The position numbers and the translations under genes are program-made. The notes under the pieces are model-generated. The model saw nothing but the letters and a program-made list of their open reading frames with translations, did not search any database and had not been told where the DNA came from. From Gemmatimonadota bacterium (GTDB lineage Bacteria > Gemmatimonadota > Gemmatimonadetes > Gemmatimonadales > GWC2-71-9), in NCBI GenBank assembly GCA_003169895.1, contig PNAE01000007.1, positions 1,202,160-1,266,159 of the forward strand: DNA of 64,000 nucleotides, read 5' to 3'. Below are positions 53,901 through 64,000 of the stretch, in pieces. Every line of letters begins with the position of its first letter. Within the stretch, counting starts at the first letter, position 1.

Positions 53901-54458
53901 ATGATCCGGCGAACGCTGCTGCTCGCCTTGCTCGTGCCGCGGCCGGTACTGGCGCAGGCACCGAAGGTTGGGAAGCCAGCATCTGATTTCGCCCTGGCCG
54001 CGCTCGACCGCGGCACCACGAAGGTGCGTCTTTCCCAGCTCAAGGGCCATCCGGTCGTGATTTCGTTCTGGGCCAGTTGGTGTCCGCCCTGCCGAAGGGA
54101 GATGCCCGAGCTCTCCGCCGCGTACACCGCATACCGAAGCGCCGGTCTCGAAGTGCTCGCGGTAAACGAAGAGGCGCTCAAGGTCGACGAGAAGGGCCGT
54201 GCGGTGTACCGGTCGAACCAGGAGCACCGGAAGAGATTGAAGGAGTTCGTGGAAGAGATCGCGATGCCATTCCCGGTGCTGCTCGACGACGCCGAGGGCC
54301 GCGTGTGGTCGCGGTACGGGTCGCCGATCCTACCCGCGATGCTGTTCGTCGATACTGCCGGAATCGTGCGGGCGATGTACTACGAGGGTCTGGTCACTTC
54401 GGATTCACTCGCGAAGGGCCTGCGGGCGATCCTGTCACCCGCAACGTTTCGACCTTGA
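53901..54458 (+). CDS. TlpA-like thioredoxin-fold protein (exported)
   Basis: 185 residues from ATG 53901 with GGAG upstream. Signal peptide IRRTLLLALLVPRPVLAQ. Thioredoxin fold with catalytic WCPPC (FWASWCPPCRREMPEL) and the cis-Pro region PILPAMLFVD. Such proteins reduce cytochrome c heme cysteines or other periplasmic thiols. An insert DEKGRAVYRSNQEHRKRL is unusual. Followed by a second TlpA-like gene. Confidence 0.92.
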   Translation: MIRRTLLLALLVPRPVLAQAPKVGKPASDFALAALDRGTTKVRLSQLKGHPVVISFWASWCPPCRREMPELSAAYTAYRSAGLEVLAVNEEALKVDEKGRAVYRSNQEHRKRLKEFVEEIAMPFPVLLDDAEGRVWSRYGSPILPAMLFVDTAGIVRAMYYEGLVTSDSLAKGLRAILSPATFRP

Positions 54459-54582
54459 AACTCCGGAGTTGCGTGTTACGTCGGACGGCGACAGAAGGTT
54501 GATGTCGTAGGCGCAATCATACGGCGATAGCAGCAACTCGGTCCCCCGCCGAGGGTCAGGAGTCATATGGCAGGGAGCGCTC

Positions 54583-55101
54583 GTGCCCGACTGGATTGTG
54601 CTGCGAAGAATCCTCCTGGCGATCGTCGTGCTGATCGCACCGGCCGCCCATGGCCAGGATGTGAAGGTCGGTCAGCGCGCCCCGGACTTCACGTTGTCGA
54701 TCCTGGATGGTGACTCGGCGCATCTGGCCCAATTTCGCGGGCATCCGGTGGTGCTGAAGTTCTGGGCTTCGTGGTGCCCCACGTGCCGGACCGAGATGCC
54801 CGAACTCGCCGCGGCACAAGCCGCTCATGGCGACGTCGGACTTGAAGTGCTCGCCAGCAACGGCGAAGAAACGCCGGACAAGATGCGAAAGTACCTGGCG
54901 AGGCTGGCGATCGGCGCTGGTTTGATCGTGCTGGTCGATCCCAAGGCACACGTGAGTCAGCGCTATCGCGTCCTTGTGCTGCCCACGACGGTGTTCATCG
55001 ACAGCGCTGGAGTTGTGCAAGTGATTCATCCCGGTGCGATCAGCCCGACGGAATTTGCTGACGGTATCCGGGCGATTCTACCCATCCACAACCAGGAGTA
55101 G
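54583..55101 (+). CDS. second TlpA-like thioredoxin-fold protein
   Basis: 172 residues from GTG 54583 with GGGAG upstream. Signal/anchor LLAIVVLIAPAAHGQ, redox motif WCPTC (FWASWCPTCRTEMPEL) and cis-Pro YRVLVLPTTVFID. A shorter paralogue of the upstream protein. It lies three bases before the outer-membrane-barrel candidate, so the two are probably co-transcribed. Confidence 0.92.
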   Translation: MPDWIVLRRILLAIVVLIAPAAHGQDVKVGQRAPDFTLSILDGDSAHLAQFRGHPVVLKFWASWCPTCRTEMPELAAAQAAHGDVGLEVLASNGEETPDKMRKYLARLAIGAGLIVLVDPKAHVSQRYRVLVLPTTVFIDSAGVVQVIHPGAISPTEFADGIRAILPIHNQE

Positions 55102-55104
55102 AGC

Positions 55105-56166
55105 ATGCACTGCGCTATCAGAACGGAGGCGGCTCGGGCGATGGTCCACGCTGCAGCTGGCGTCGCGTTGATGATCGCCGCGACGCGGGGCGCCTCGGCG
55201 CAGGGCTGCATGCCACTGCACTTCACCACGCCGAGCCTGGGTGGCGAGGGGATCGCCTTCCTGCACCCCGGTCAATGGCAGGTCGGGCTCGCCGTTCGCC
55301 GAGTTGCGACCAACCGCTTTTTTGTGGGCGACGCTGAGAACGAAGTCGCGGCACCCTTCGGTCAGCCGCTCAATCTCAGGCTCAACTCGGTCGATCTGAG
55401 CGTCACCTACGCAGCGACCGAGCGGGCCGCGTTAAGCGTGACGGTGCCGTTCTTCTATGGCACGCAGGAGATCACCAACCTCGACAACGCCCGTCATCAG
55501 GCGTCGAACGGCGGACTGGGCGACGTCACCGCGACAGCCAGTGTGTGGCTTGCCGCACCAACCCGGCATCCGAACGGGAACATCTCGCTGGGGCTCGGCG
55601 TGAAGGCGCCCACCGGCAGCTACCACGCCACGGGGGCCTTTTATGACCCCACGGGAACCGCGTCGCAAGTGCCGCTCACGCCAACCCTGCAACTCGGCGA
55701 CGGTGGCTGGGCGATCCTGGCGCAGGGCCAGGCGTTCCAGCAGCTGGTCGGTCGCGCCTCAGTGTACGCATCCGGCCTGTATTCGGCGAGCACGCGGATG
55801 CACACCGATGCGACGTGGCAGGGACTGATTGTCGCCGTGCCGGACGTGTACTCGGCGCGGGCAGGTCTGGCCTTCGGAATCGCTCCCGACCAGGGGTTCT
55901 CCGTCAGCCTGGGCGGGCGGATCGATGGGACGACCATACGCAACCTGGTCGGCGGGCGAGACGACTCCAAGCGGGACGCCGGCTACTACATGTACGTCGA
56001 GCCGGGGATCGCCTGGGTGAGCGGAATGAATCAGTTCACGCTGAGCGTCCCGGTGCGCGTTCGCGCAGACTATTACACCATGGCGCTCTCCGACGGGACC
56101 CTCCGTACCGGAGCTGGCGGCGTCAACGACTTCATCGTGTACGCCGGATTCTCGCGGCGGTTCTGA
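55105..56166 (+). CDS. outer-membrane beta-barrel protein (transporter-like), unknown substrate
   Basis: 353 residues with a signal peptide (about 1-32, GASAQG). Repeated amphipathic beta-strands (VDLSVTYAATERAALSVTVP, ISLGLGVKAPTG, RASVYASGLYSAS, YMYVEPGIAWVSG) and a C-terminal strand ending FSRRF, with the terminal Phe typical of barrels. The GLGVKAPTG stretch recalls the MetA-pathway/transporter barrels. Two further Cys lie near the mature N-terminus. It follows two TlpA-like genes, suggesting a linked thiol or metal function (inference). Confidence 0.75.
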   Translation: MHCAIRTEAARAMVHAAAGVALMIAATRGASAQGCMPLHFTTPSLGGEGIAFLHPGQWQVGLAVRRVATNRFFVGDAENEVAAPFGQPLNLRLNSVDLSVTYAATERAALSVTVPFFYGTQEITNLDNARHQASNGGLGDVTATASVWLAAPTRHPNGNISLGLGVKAPTGSYHATGAFYDPTGTASQVPLTPTLQLGDGGWAILAQGQAFQQLVGRASVYASGLYSASTRMHTDATWQGLIVAVPDVYSARAGLAFGIAPDQGFSVSLGGRIDGTTIRNLVGGRDDSKRDAGYYMYVEPGIAWVSGMNQFTLSVPVRVRADYYTMALSDGTLRTGAGGVNDFIVYAGFSRRF

Positions 56167-56173
56167 GCCAGCG

Positions 56174-57367
56174 ATGCTGCGGCTCTCGCGGTGGGCGGGC
56201 GGGCACGCATGGTTTGCGATGGTCCCGCTCGCCACCGTGGCAGTGGTACCGCTCACGGCGCAGCAGTCGTACGGTTTCGTGGTGCGGCTCGGTCGCGACA
56301 CGATCGCGATCGAGCGAGTGCAGCGATCGGTGGATCACCTGGCCGGCGACGTGGTCGAGCGCAACCCGGACGTCGTGATTCGTCACTATGACGTTCGATT
56401 GGCCGCTGATGGATCGGTGCGCCGATTTGTCTCTGACTCGAAGCCCGGCAATCCCAGGCCGGGCCAGCTCCCGGCGCAACACGTCGAGATCGATTTCCGC
56501 CCGGACTCCGTGCGGGTGGCGATCACCGCCGGCGGCGAGGTCACGGTGGCTGACTTTGCAACCGGCGGGCAGCTTGCCATGCCGTGGTTTGCCTCGGCGT
56601 ATGGCATGTCGGAACAGCTGCTGCTTGCTGCCCGCGAGCGCACCGGCGACACCATTCCCGTCATCCTGTACCTGCCGACGGGCCACCTTGCAGGCATCGT
56701 GAGGACCTATGTCCGCCGTTATGGTCCGGACTCCGCGTCGATCTCCTATCGGGACGCGCCGATCATGGCGCAGCTGGACTGGCGGGGACAGATCGCGTCG
56801 CTTTCAGGCGACCGCACCACCAACAAGGTACACCTGACTCGGCAGGATCTGCCGCCCGACATCGGGGCGATCGCCGCTCGTTTTGCGGCAGCGGAGAAGG
56901 CAGCCGGCGGCCCGGCGGAGTTGAGCCCGCGAGACACCGCGCGCGGTAGCGTCGGCGGTGCGGTGCTGATGGTGGACTACGGGCGGCCGAGGCTCCGGGG
57001 TCGCACAGCGATCGGCACGCTCGTGCCTCTCGATTCGGTCTGGCGGACCGGCGCGAATGAGGCGACGCAGTTCAGGACGAGCGCACCGATTTCGCTGGCG
57101 GGGATCCGGCTCGAACCCGGCCGGTACACACTCTGGACGAAACTGACGCGAGGCGGTCCGACGTTGATTGTCAATCGTGAGACAGGACAGTGGGGAACCA
57201 AGTACGCGGCGGCGCTGGACGTCGCGAGGGCACCGCTCATGGCCGAGGCTGTGGACGATCCGATCGAGGCGTTCACGATTCGTATCGAGCGGACCGGGAA
57301 CGCAACCGGCAGGCTGGTGATGGAGTGGGATCGGTTCCGGTGGACGGCGGAGATAGTGCTCAAGTAG
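56174..57367 (+). CDS. exported protein with C-terminal DUF2911 domain
   Basis: 397 residues, signal peptide ending VVPLTAQ. Residues about 25-240 are an uncharacterised beta-rich region. The C-terminal 150 are DUF2911: VDYGRPRLRGRTAIG, WRTGANEATQFRTSAPIS and GRYTLWTK, then INR/RETGQWG. Function of the family is unknown. It starts 8 bases after the barrel gene. Confidence 0.85.
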   Translation: MLRLSRWAGGHAWFAMVPLATVAVVPLTAQQSYGFVVRLGRDTIAIERVQRSVDHLAGDVVERNPDVVIRHYDVRLAADGSVRRFVSDSKPGNPRPGQLPAQHVEIDFRPDSVRVAITAGGEVTVADFATGGQLAMPWFASAYGMSEQLLLAARERTGDTIPVILYLPTGHLAGIVRTYVRRYGPDSASISYRDAPIMAQLDWRGQIASLSGDRTTNKVHLTRQDLPPDIGAIAARFAAAEKAAGGPAELSPRDTARGSVGGAVLMVDYGRPRLRGRTAIGTLVPLDSVWRTGANEATQFRTSAPISLAGIRLEPGRYTLWTKLTRGGPTLIVNRETGQWGTKYAAALDVARAPLMAEAVDDPIEAFTIRIERTGNATGRLVMEWDRFRWTAEIVLK

Positions 57368-57389
57368 TCGCCCGTCAGCGCCTGCAAAC

Positions 57390-59308
57390 TCACTTCACGT
57401 TCGCTCGTTTCATCAACGCCAGAAATTCCGGCGTGTCACGATAGTTCGCGAATGCATAGTGCCAGCGCAAGAAGAACAACGCCCAGTTGTGTTCGGCAAC
57501 CGCCCGATTGAGCGCCTCGAACACCTTGTTGGAATCGCGTAGCGCGGCATACACCATCGCGAGCGCGAAGTGGTCGACGTAATTGCCCGGTCCCTGCTTC
57601 GCGATGCTGTCGACGAAGTGCTGCGCCAGCGGTGCCTGTCCGCATGTCGCCCAGTAGTAGGCGACAAGTGCCCGATTGTATTGGGTCGCGGCTAGCGGGG
57701 CCGACCCAAGCACCGATGCGGCGCTATCGCATCGTCCGGTCGCGACGTCGATTTCGAACTGTTCACCGTGCGCGACAATATTTCCGGACTCGGTCTGCAG
57801 CACTTGCGCTACCTCGCTCTCGGCTTCAGGCAACTTGTTGTTAAAGCGAAGGACGGTGGCGAGCCGGACTCGGACAACCGGCGCCGCAGTCGGCGCCAGT
57901 TCCTTTGCGTGACGGACCGATTTCTCTGCGGAGTCAATGTCGTTCATCGCCAGGTAGTACCAGGCGCGATACAGCCATGGTTCGTACTGGGTCGAATCGA
58001 TCCTGATTGCCGCGGTGAAATCGCGCTGCGCATCGGCGAAATCCTGCGCGTGGAAGAGGTGGAACATGCCGCGTGTGGTGTATGCCTCCCATGACGCCGG
58101 GTCGAGCCCGATCGTCTTCTCGCTGGCCGTCTTCGCGTCGGCGAATTCCACCGCCGGATCACGATCCACTGGGCCGAAGAGCGCGCAAAGCGCATGGGTC
58201 TTGGCCAGGCCGCCCCATGCTGCGGCGTAGGTGGAATCCGTCTCCGTCGCCTGGACGAATTTCGCGATCGCCATCTTGCAGTGCGCGGGATCGCGTGACT
58301 TGGCCTGATCCTCCGCCTCTAGGACCAACCGCTTTGCGGCGGAATCCGGTGTCGGCCGCGACGCGGTGTGATGTCCGCTTTGCCACGTTCGCATCGTGAG
58401 CGCGCCGATCACTAGGACGCAGCTGACGCCAATCCCCCACGTGGCGTACCGCATGCTGATGCTGCGCCGGACTCGCGGTGCGGTGTCTCCCACTAATGCC
58501 GACTGCAACGCCCCTGCGGTCGCGAACCGATTCGCCGGGTCCTTCTGTAACGCCGTGAGCACGGCATTCTCGACCTGCACCGGGATCTCCCGGCGCAGCC
58601 GCGACGGCGGCACCGGCTTCTCGGTGATCACCTTGGCGACAATCGCTTGCGCTGACACACCGGTAAATGGCGGCGCGCCGGTCAGCATCTCATACAGCAT
58701 GGCTCCGACGGCGTAGACATCACTGCGGGCATCGAGCTGGCGTTCGCCCAAGGCCTGCTCGGGACTCATGTAGGGCGGGGTGCCCATCGACATCCCGGTT
58801 TCGGTCAGCCGGCTCCCACCGGCGCTCGGCGCCAGAGCGATGCCGAAGTCGGCGACCAGGGCCTGGCCGTCATGCAGCAGGATGTTCTCCGGCTTGATGT
58901 CGCGGTGAATCACTCCCTGGCGGTGCGCATAATCGAGCGCGCTGGCGACTTCTGACGCAATGCGCACGGCATCGACGATCGGCAACCGTTTCTCGCGCGC
59001 GATCCGTTGGCGCAGCGATTCGCCGTCGACGAACGGCATGACGTAGAAGAGCAATCCATCGGCGTCGCCCGAGTCGTGCAGCGGCAGGATATGTGGGTGC
59101 TGCAGGTTGGCGGTGGTCTGGATTTCCTTGAGGAATCGGTCGGCGCCCACCAGGGCGGCGAGATGCGGGTGCAAGACCTTGATCGCGACCTTGCGATTGT
59201 GCTTGAGGTCGTGGGCCAGCCAGACCGTGGCCATCCCGCCGGCACCCAGCTCGCGCTCGATGCGGTAGCGGCCGGCGAGGGCGGCGGCGAGGCGATCCGG
59301 GACCTCAG

Positions 59309-59312
<4 letters not shown>
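57390..59312 (-). CDS. Ser/Thr protein kinase with C-terminal TPR-like domain
   Basis: 640 residues from GTG 59312 (overlapping the upstream kinase stop as GTGA). Kinase domain: RYRIERELGAGGMATVWLAH, catalytic Lys in VAIKVLHPHL, HRDIKPENILL, VADFGIALAPS (DFG) and a typical APE-like MSPEQALGE. One membrane helix at about 290-310 (YATWGIGVSCVLVIGALTM). Then helical repeats (TPR) with DSTYAAAWGGLAKTHAL and YEPWLYRAWYYLAMNDID. Signals envelope or nutrient state; target unknown. Confidence 0.95.
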
Positions 59313-61951
<2,639 letters not shown>

Positions 61952-62254
61952 GCGACTACCGAGGCACCTGCTTGTCGCGCAGGACATGCGCGAAGAGATT
62001 CTGCAGCCCGATCAGGACGGACCGACCCTCGCCGCCGCTCAGCCCGGCATGTGTCATCGCGAATTCCCTCATGCAACCGGATCGGGGTTGGCCGTACCGA
62101 GGAACCATCCTGCCACCGAGTCTATCTGCCACGAGGAAGCAGGCAAGATGCCTCCAATCCCGGGGGCGGTCCTGCCACAGCGAGCTGACATGCCCCCACT
62201 CACCTATCGGCCCGGTGGCACTCAGGCAGACTGGGGTCCTCTCCTACGCCAGGC
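61952..62254. other. gap between two kinase genes, nothing recognised
   Basis: About 300 bases without a convincing gene. It should hold the promoter of the kinase pair to the left; I see no clear -35/-10 or operator. Confidence 0.4.
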
Positions 62255-64000
62255 CTAATTCCCGGACTGCTTCCCAACCTGGCTCACCAGGCGTGCGAAG
62301 CGCGGGTCGCCGCGGAGGTTGTCATACCAAGGGTCGGTCTTGAGGAAAAGCGCGCCACTTTCATGATGGACCCGGGCGCTATCGAGCCACGCAAATGCTG
62401 AATTCTTTTCGTCCAAGCCCAAGTACAGCAGAGCGATCTTGGTCGCGAGAACAAACTCGCCTTTCGCCCGCTGCTTGAGCAGCTCACTAAGCATCCCTTC
62501 TGCCTCGCCGCGATGGTGGCAACGGCCGCTCGCGTAACCAGCGATCGCCCCCTCGTTATTCGGCCACGACCCCTTAATGAAGCTGGCTTCGGCGAGCGCT
62601 GAATCGCAGCCGCCCAGTTGCAGCCAGGCCCGGGCCAGCTCCGCATGGGGCATGACGGCGGTCGAATCCAGCTCCAGCGCCTTGCGGAACCAGCCGATGG
62701 CCTCCTTGTACCGGCGTGCATAATAGAACCCGCTCCCCACCCGGGTGGTGAGGATGACCGAGAGCGGGTCGAGCTCGCGAGCACGCTGGAACTGAACGAT
62801 GGCTTGTGCCGTGTCTCCACGGTTGACGAAATACCATCCGAGGAACAGGTGAGCCGGCGAATACTGCGAGTCGATGGTGACGGCCCGGGTGAGCTGCGCT
62901 TGTGCCGCCGGGAGGTCCCAGTCATGCGTATGAACGATTCCGAGCGACGTGTGGGCCTGAGCCAGCGTGCTGTCGAGCTGGATGGCCCGACGTGCGGCTT
63001 TCTCGGCTTGGGGGAGGCCGTCGGTCGGGCGGATACAGCCGAAGATCGAGAGCACGCTGTACGCGTCGCTCAGACCGGAATAGGCCGAGGCGTACAAGGA
63101 ATCGGCCTCGGTCGCCTGTACGAAGTAGTCGATCCCCTTGCGAATGTCCGGGCAGGTCCGTTTACCGAAGAAGAATAGCCCTCTCAAGTAGAGGTCGTGA
63201 GCAGCTGGATTGGTGGTGCGCCCCGCGCGTGAGACGGCGAGTTGCGCCGGGGTGAGCGTCAATCTGAGATCCGAGGCAATGCTGCGCGCAAGGCTATCCT
63301 CGAGTTTATAGAGGTCGCTTTGCTTGCTGTCATAAGCGTGGTCGAAGAGAACCGCGAGGGTAGGTACGTCTTGCAGCTCGACGCTGAGCCGTACTGTGGT
63401 GTCGGCGCGTCGCAGTGTTCCGGTGAGAATCGCGTCTACTCCAAGCTCGCGTCCGGCGGCGTGAACATCGACATCAGGCTCGGCGAACCGCTTGGCGGAT
63501 GCGTCGATCACGGTGAGGCCCGGTACCTGCCTCATGGCGGCCGTGATCTCGTCCCGAAGTCCATCGCTGAAGCTACTGTTGGCTGAATCGCCGCTCTTGT
63601 TGCTGAAGGGAAACATCGCAACCCTTCGCGGAGCACCGCCGGCTCCTCCGGTGCGATGGATAGCTAGGTATCCACCGATAGCGGCGATGGCCAACAATAC
63701 CGCGGCGACCGCTTCCAACTGCCGCAGGCGCATGCGCCGAAAATCTGTAGGACCGCGCTCCTCCAGCGCCGCCTGTAGCGCACCCGCCGAGGCGAACCGA
63801 TTCGCCGGATCCTTCTGCAGCGCCGTCAGCACGGCATCCTCGACCGGTACGGGGATCTCCCGGCGCAGCCGCGACGGCGGCACCGGTTTCTCGGTGATCA
63901 CCTTTGCCACAATGGCTTGCGCTGAGGGTCCGGTAAATGGCGGCGCGCCCGTGAGCATCTCATAGAGCATGGCACCGACGGCGTAGATGTCACTGCGCGC
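62255..64000 (-). CDS. Ser/Thr protein kinase with TPR-like domain (5' end outside window)
   Basis: At least 581 residues; the reading frame continues past the right edge, so the kinase N-terminus is missing. Visible: the end of the kinase domain (ARSDIYAVGAMLYEMLTGAP, then VIT-EKPVPPSRLRREIPV), almost word-for-word like the kinase at 57.4 kb. A membrane helix follows at about 150-170 (EAVAAVLLAIAAIGGYL), then a region like FlgO/TolB-type peptides (DEITAAMRQVPGLTVIDASA), then TPR repeats. A close paralogue of the kinase at 57390-59312. Confidence 0.93.
   Translation of the reverse strand, partial: ARSDIYAVGAMLYEMLTGAPPFTGPSAQAIVAKVITEKPVPPSRLRREIPVPVEDAVLTALQKDPANRFASAGALQAALEERGPTDFRRMRLRQLEAVAAVLLAIAAIGGYLAIHRTGGAGGAPRRVAMFPFSNKSGDSANSSFSDGLRDEITAAMRQVPGLTVIDASAKRFAEPDVDVHAAGRELGVDAILTGTLRRADTTVRLSVELQDVPTLAVLFDHAYDSKQSDLYKLEDSLARSIASDLRLTLTPAQLAVSRAGRTTNPAAHDLYLRGLFFFGKRTCPDIRKGIDYFVQATEADSLYASAYSGLSDAYSVLSIFGCIRPTDGLPQAEKAARRAIQLDSTLAQAHTSLGIVHTHDWDLPAAQAQLTRAVTIDSQYSPAHLFLGWYFVNRGDTAQAIVQFQRARELDPLSVILTTRVGSGFYYARRYKEAIGWFRKALELDSTAVMPHAELARAWLQLGGCDSALAEASFIKGSWPNNEGAIAGYASGRCHHRGEAEGMLSELLKQRAKGEFVLATKIALLYLGLDEKNSAFAWLDSARVHHESGALFLKTDPWYDNLRGDPRFARLVSQVGKQSGN

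Overview
The window looks like chromosome from a high-GC, Gram-negative-type bacterium, most plausibly a Gemmatimonadota member or close relative. This is an inference from gene content: several PknB-like kinases that start RYRIERELGAGGMATV and carry TPR or PD40 tails, M1 and S9 peptidases, DUF2911 and DUF4112 proteins, Tat signals, and many lipoproteins. No rRNA or housekeeping marker is present to prove it. The left part (1-9 kb) holds a MacB-like permease with its HlyD-type adaptor, a multicopper oxidase with a cytochrome c lipoprotein, a flavin-reductase-like protein, an isoprenylcysteine-type methyltransferase and an M1 aminopeptidase.

From 9.9 to 19.6 kb lies a regulated electron-transfer locus. 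A membrane sensor kinase with a RegB-like GGxxNP motif is coupled to an NtrC-type activator with an intact GAFTGA. Next come three spaced ATGTGAA sites and a textbook sigma-54 promoter (GG-N10-GC). The promoter precedes a Tat-exported four-cluster Fe-S protein, an NrfD-like membrane subunit with an extra Ig-like tail, a slipin and a small cytochrome c. A convergent gene encodes a cytochrome b/sulfite-oxidase-fold fusion. No large molybdopterin catalytic subunit is present.

From 19.9 to 33.8 kb the DNA is patchy and accessory-like. It holds half of a tRNA-Arg (an attachment-site scar), a MarR regulator with tandem operators facing a small membrane protein and a ClC channel, short stress or membrane proteins, dispersed repeats, an IS3 transposase tail, and a decayed second copy of a lipoprotein whose intact copy lies at 9.4 kb. 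tRNA-Leu, htrA-like protease and dnaK follow, then two toxin-antitoxin pairs, a toxin-antitoxin-like remnant and a truncated kinase.

The most striking unit is 37.9-53.7 kb, a tightly packed, mostly stop-start-overlapping operon. Its order is Phd-like antitoxin, korA, korB, an unrecognised 333-residue protein, rnfB, a 1697-residue pyruvate:ferredoxin-oxidoreductase-type enzyme with a C-terminal ferredoxin, rnfC, rnfD, rnfG, rnfE, rnfA, a 49-residue Cys-rich membrane peptide, apbE and a zinc-ribbon protein. It would couple oxidation of 2-oxoacids to reduced ferredoxin and from there to Rnf ion pumping, with the flavin-attaching enzyme encoded alongside. Two TlpA-like thioredoxins, an outer-membrane-barrel candidate and a DUF2911 protein follow. 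The right end (57-64 kb) carries three Ser/Thr kinases, one cut by the window edge.
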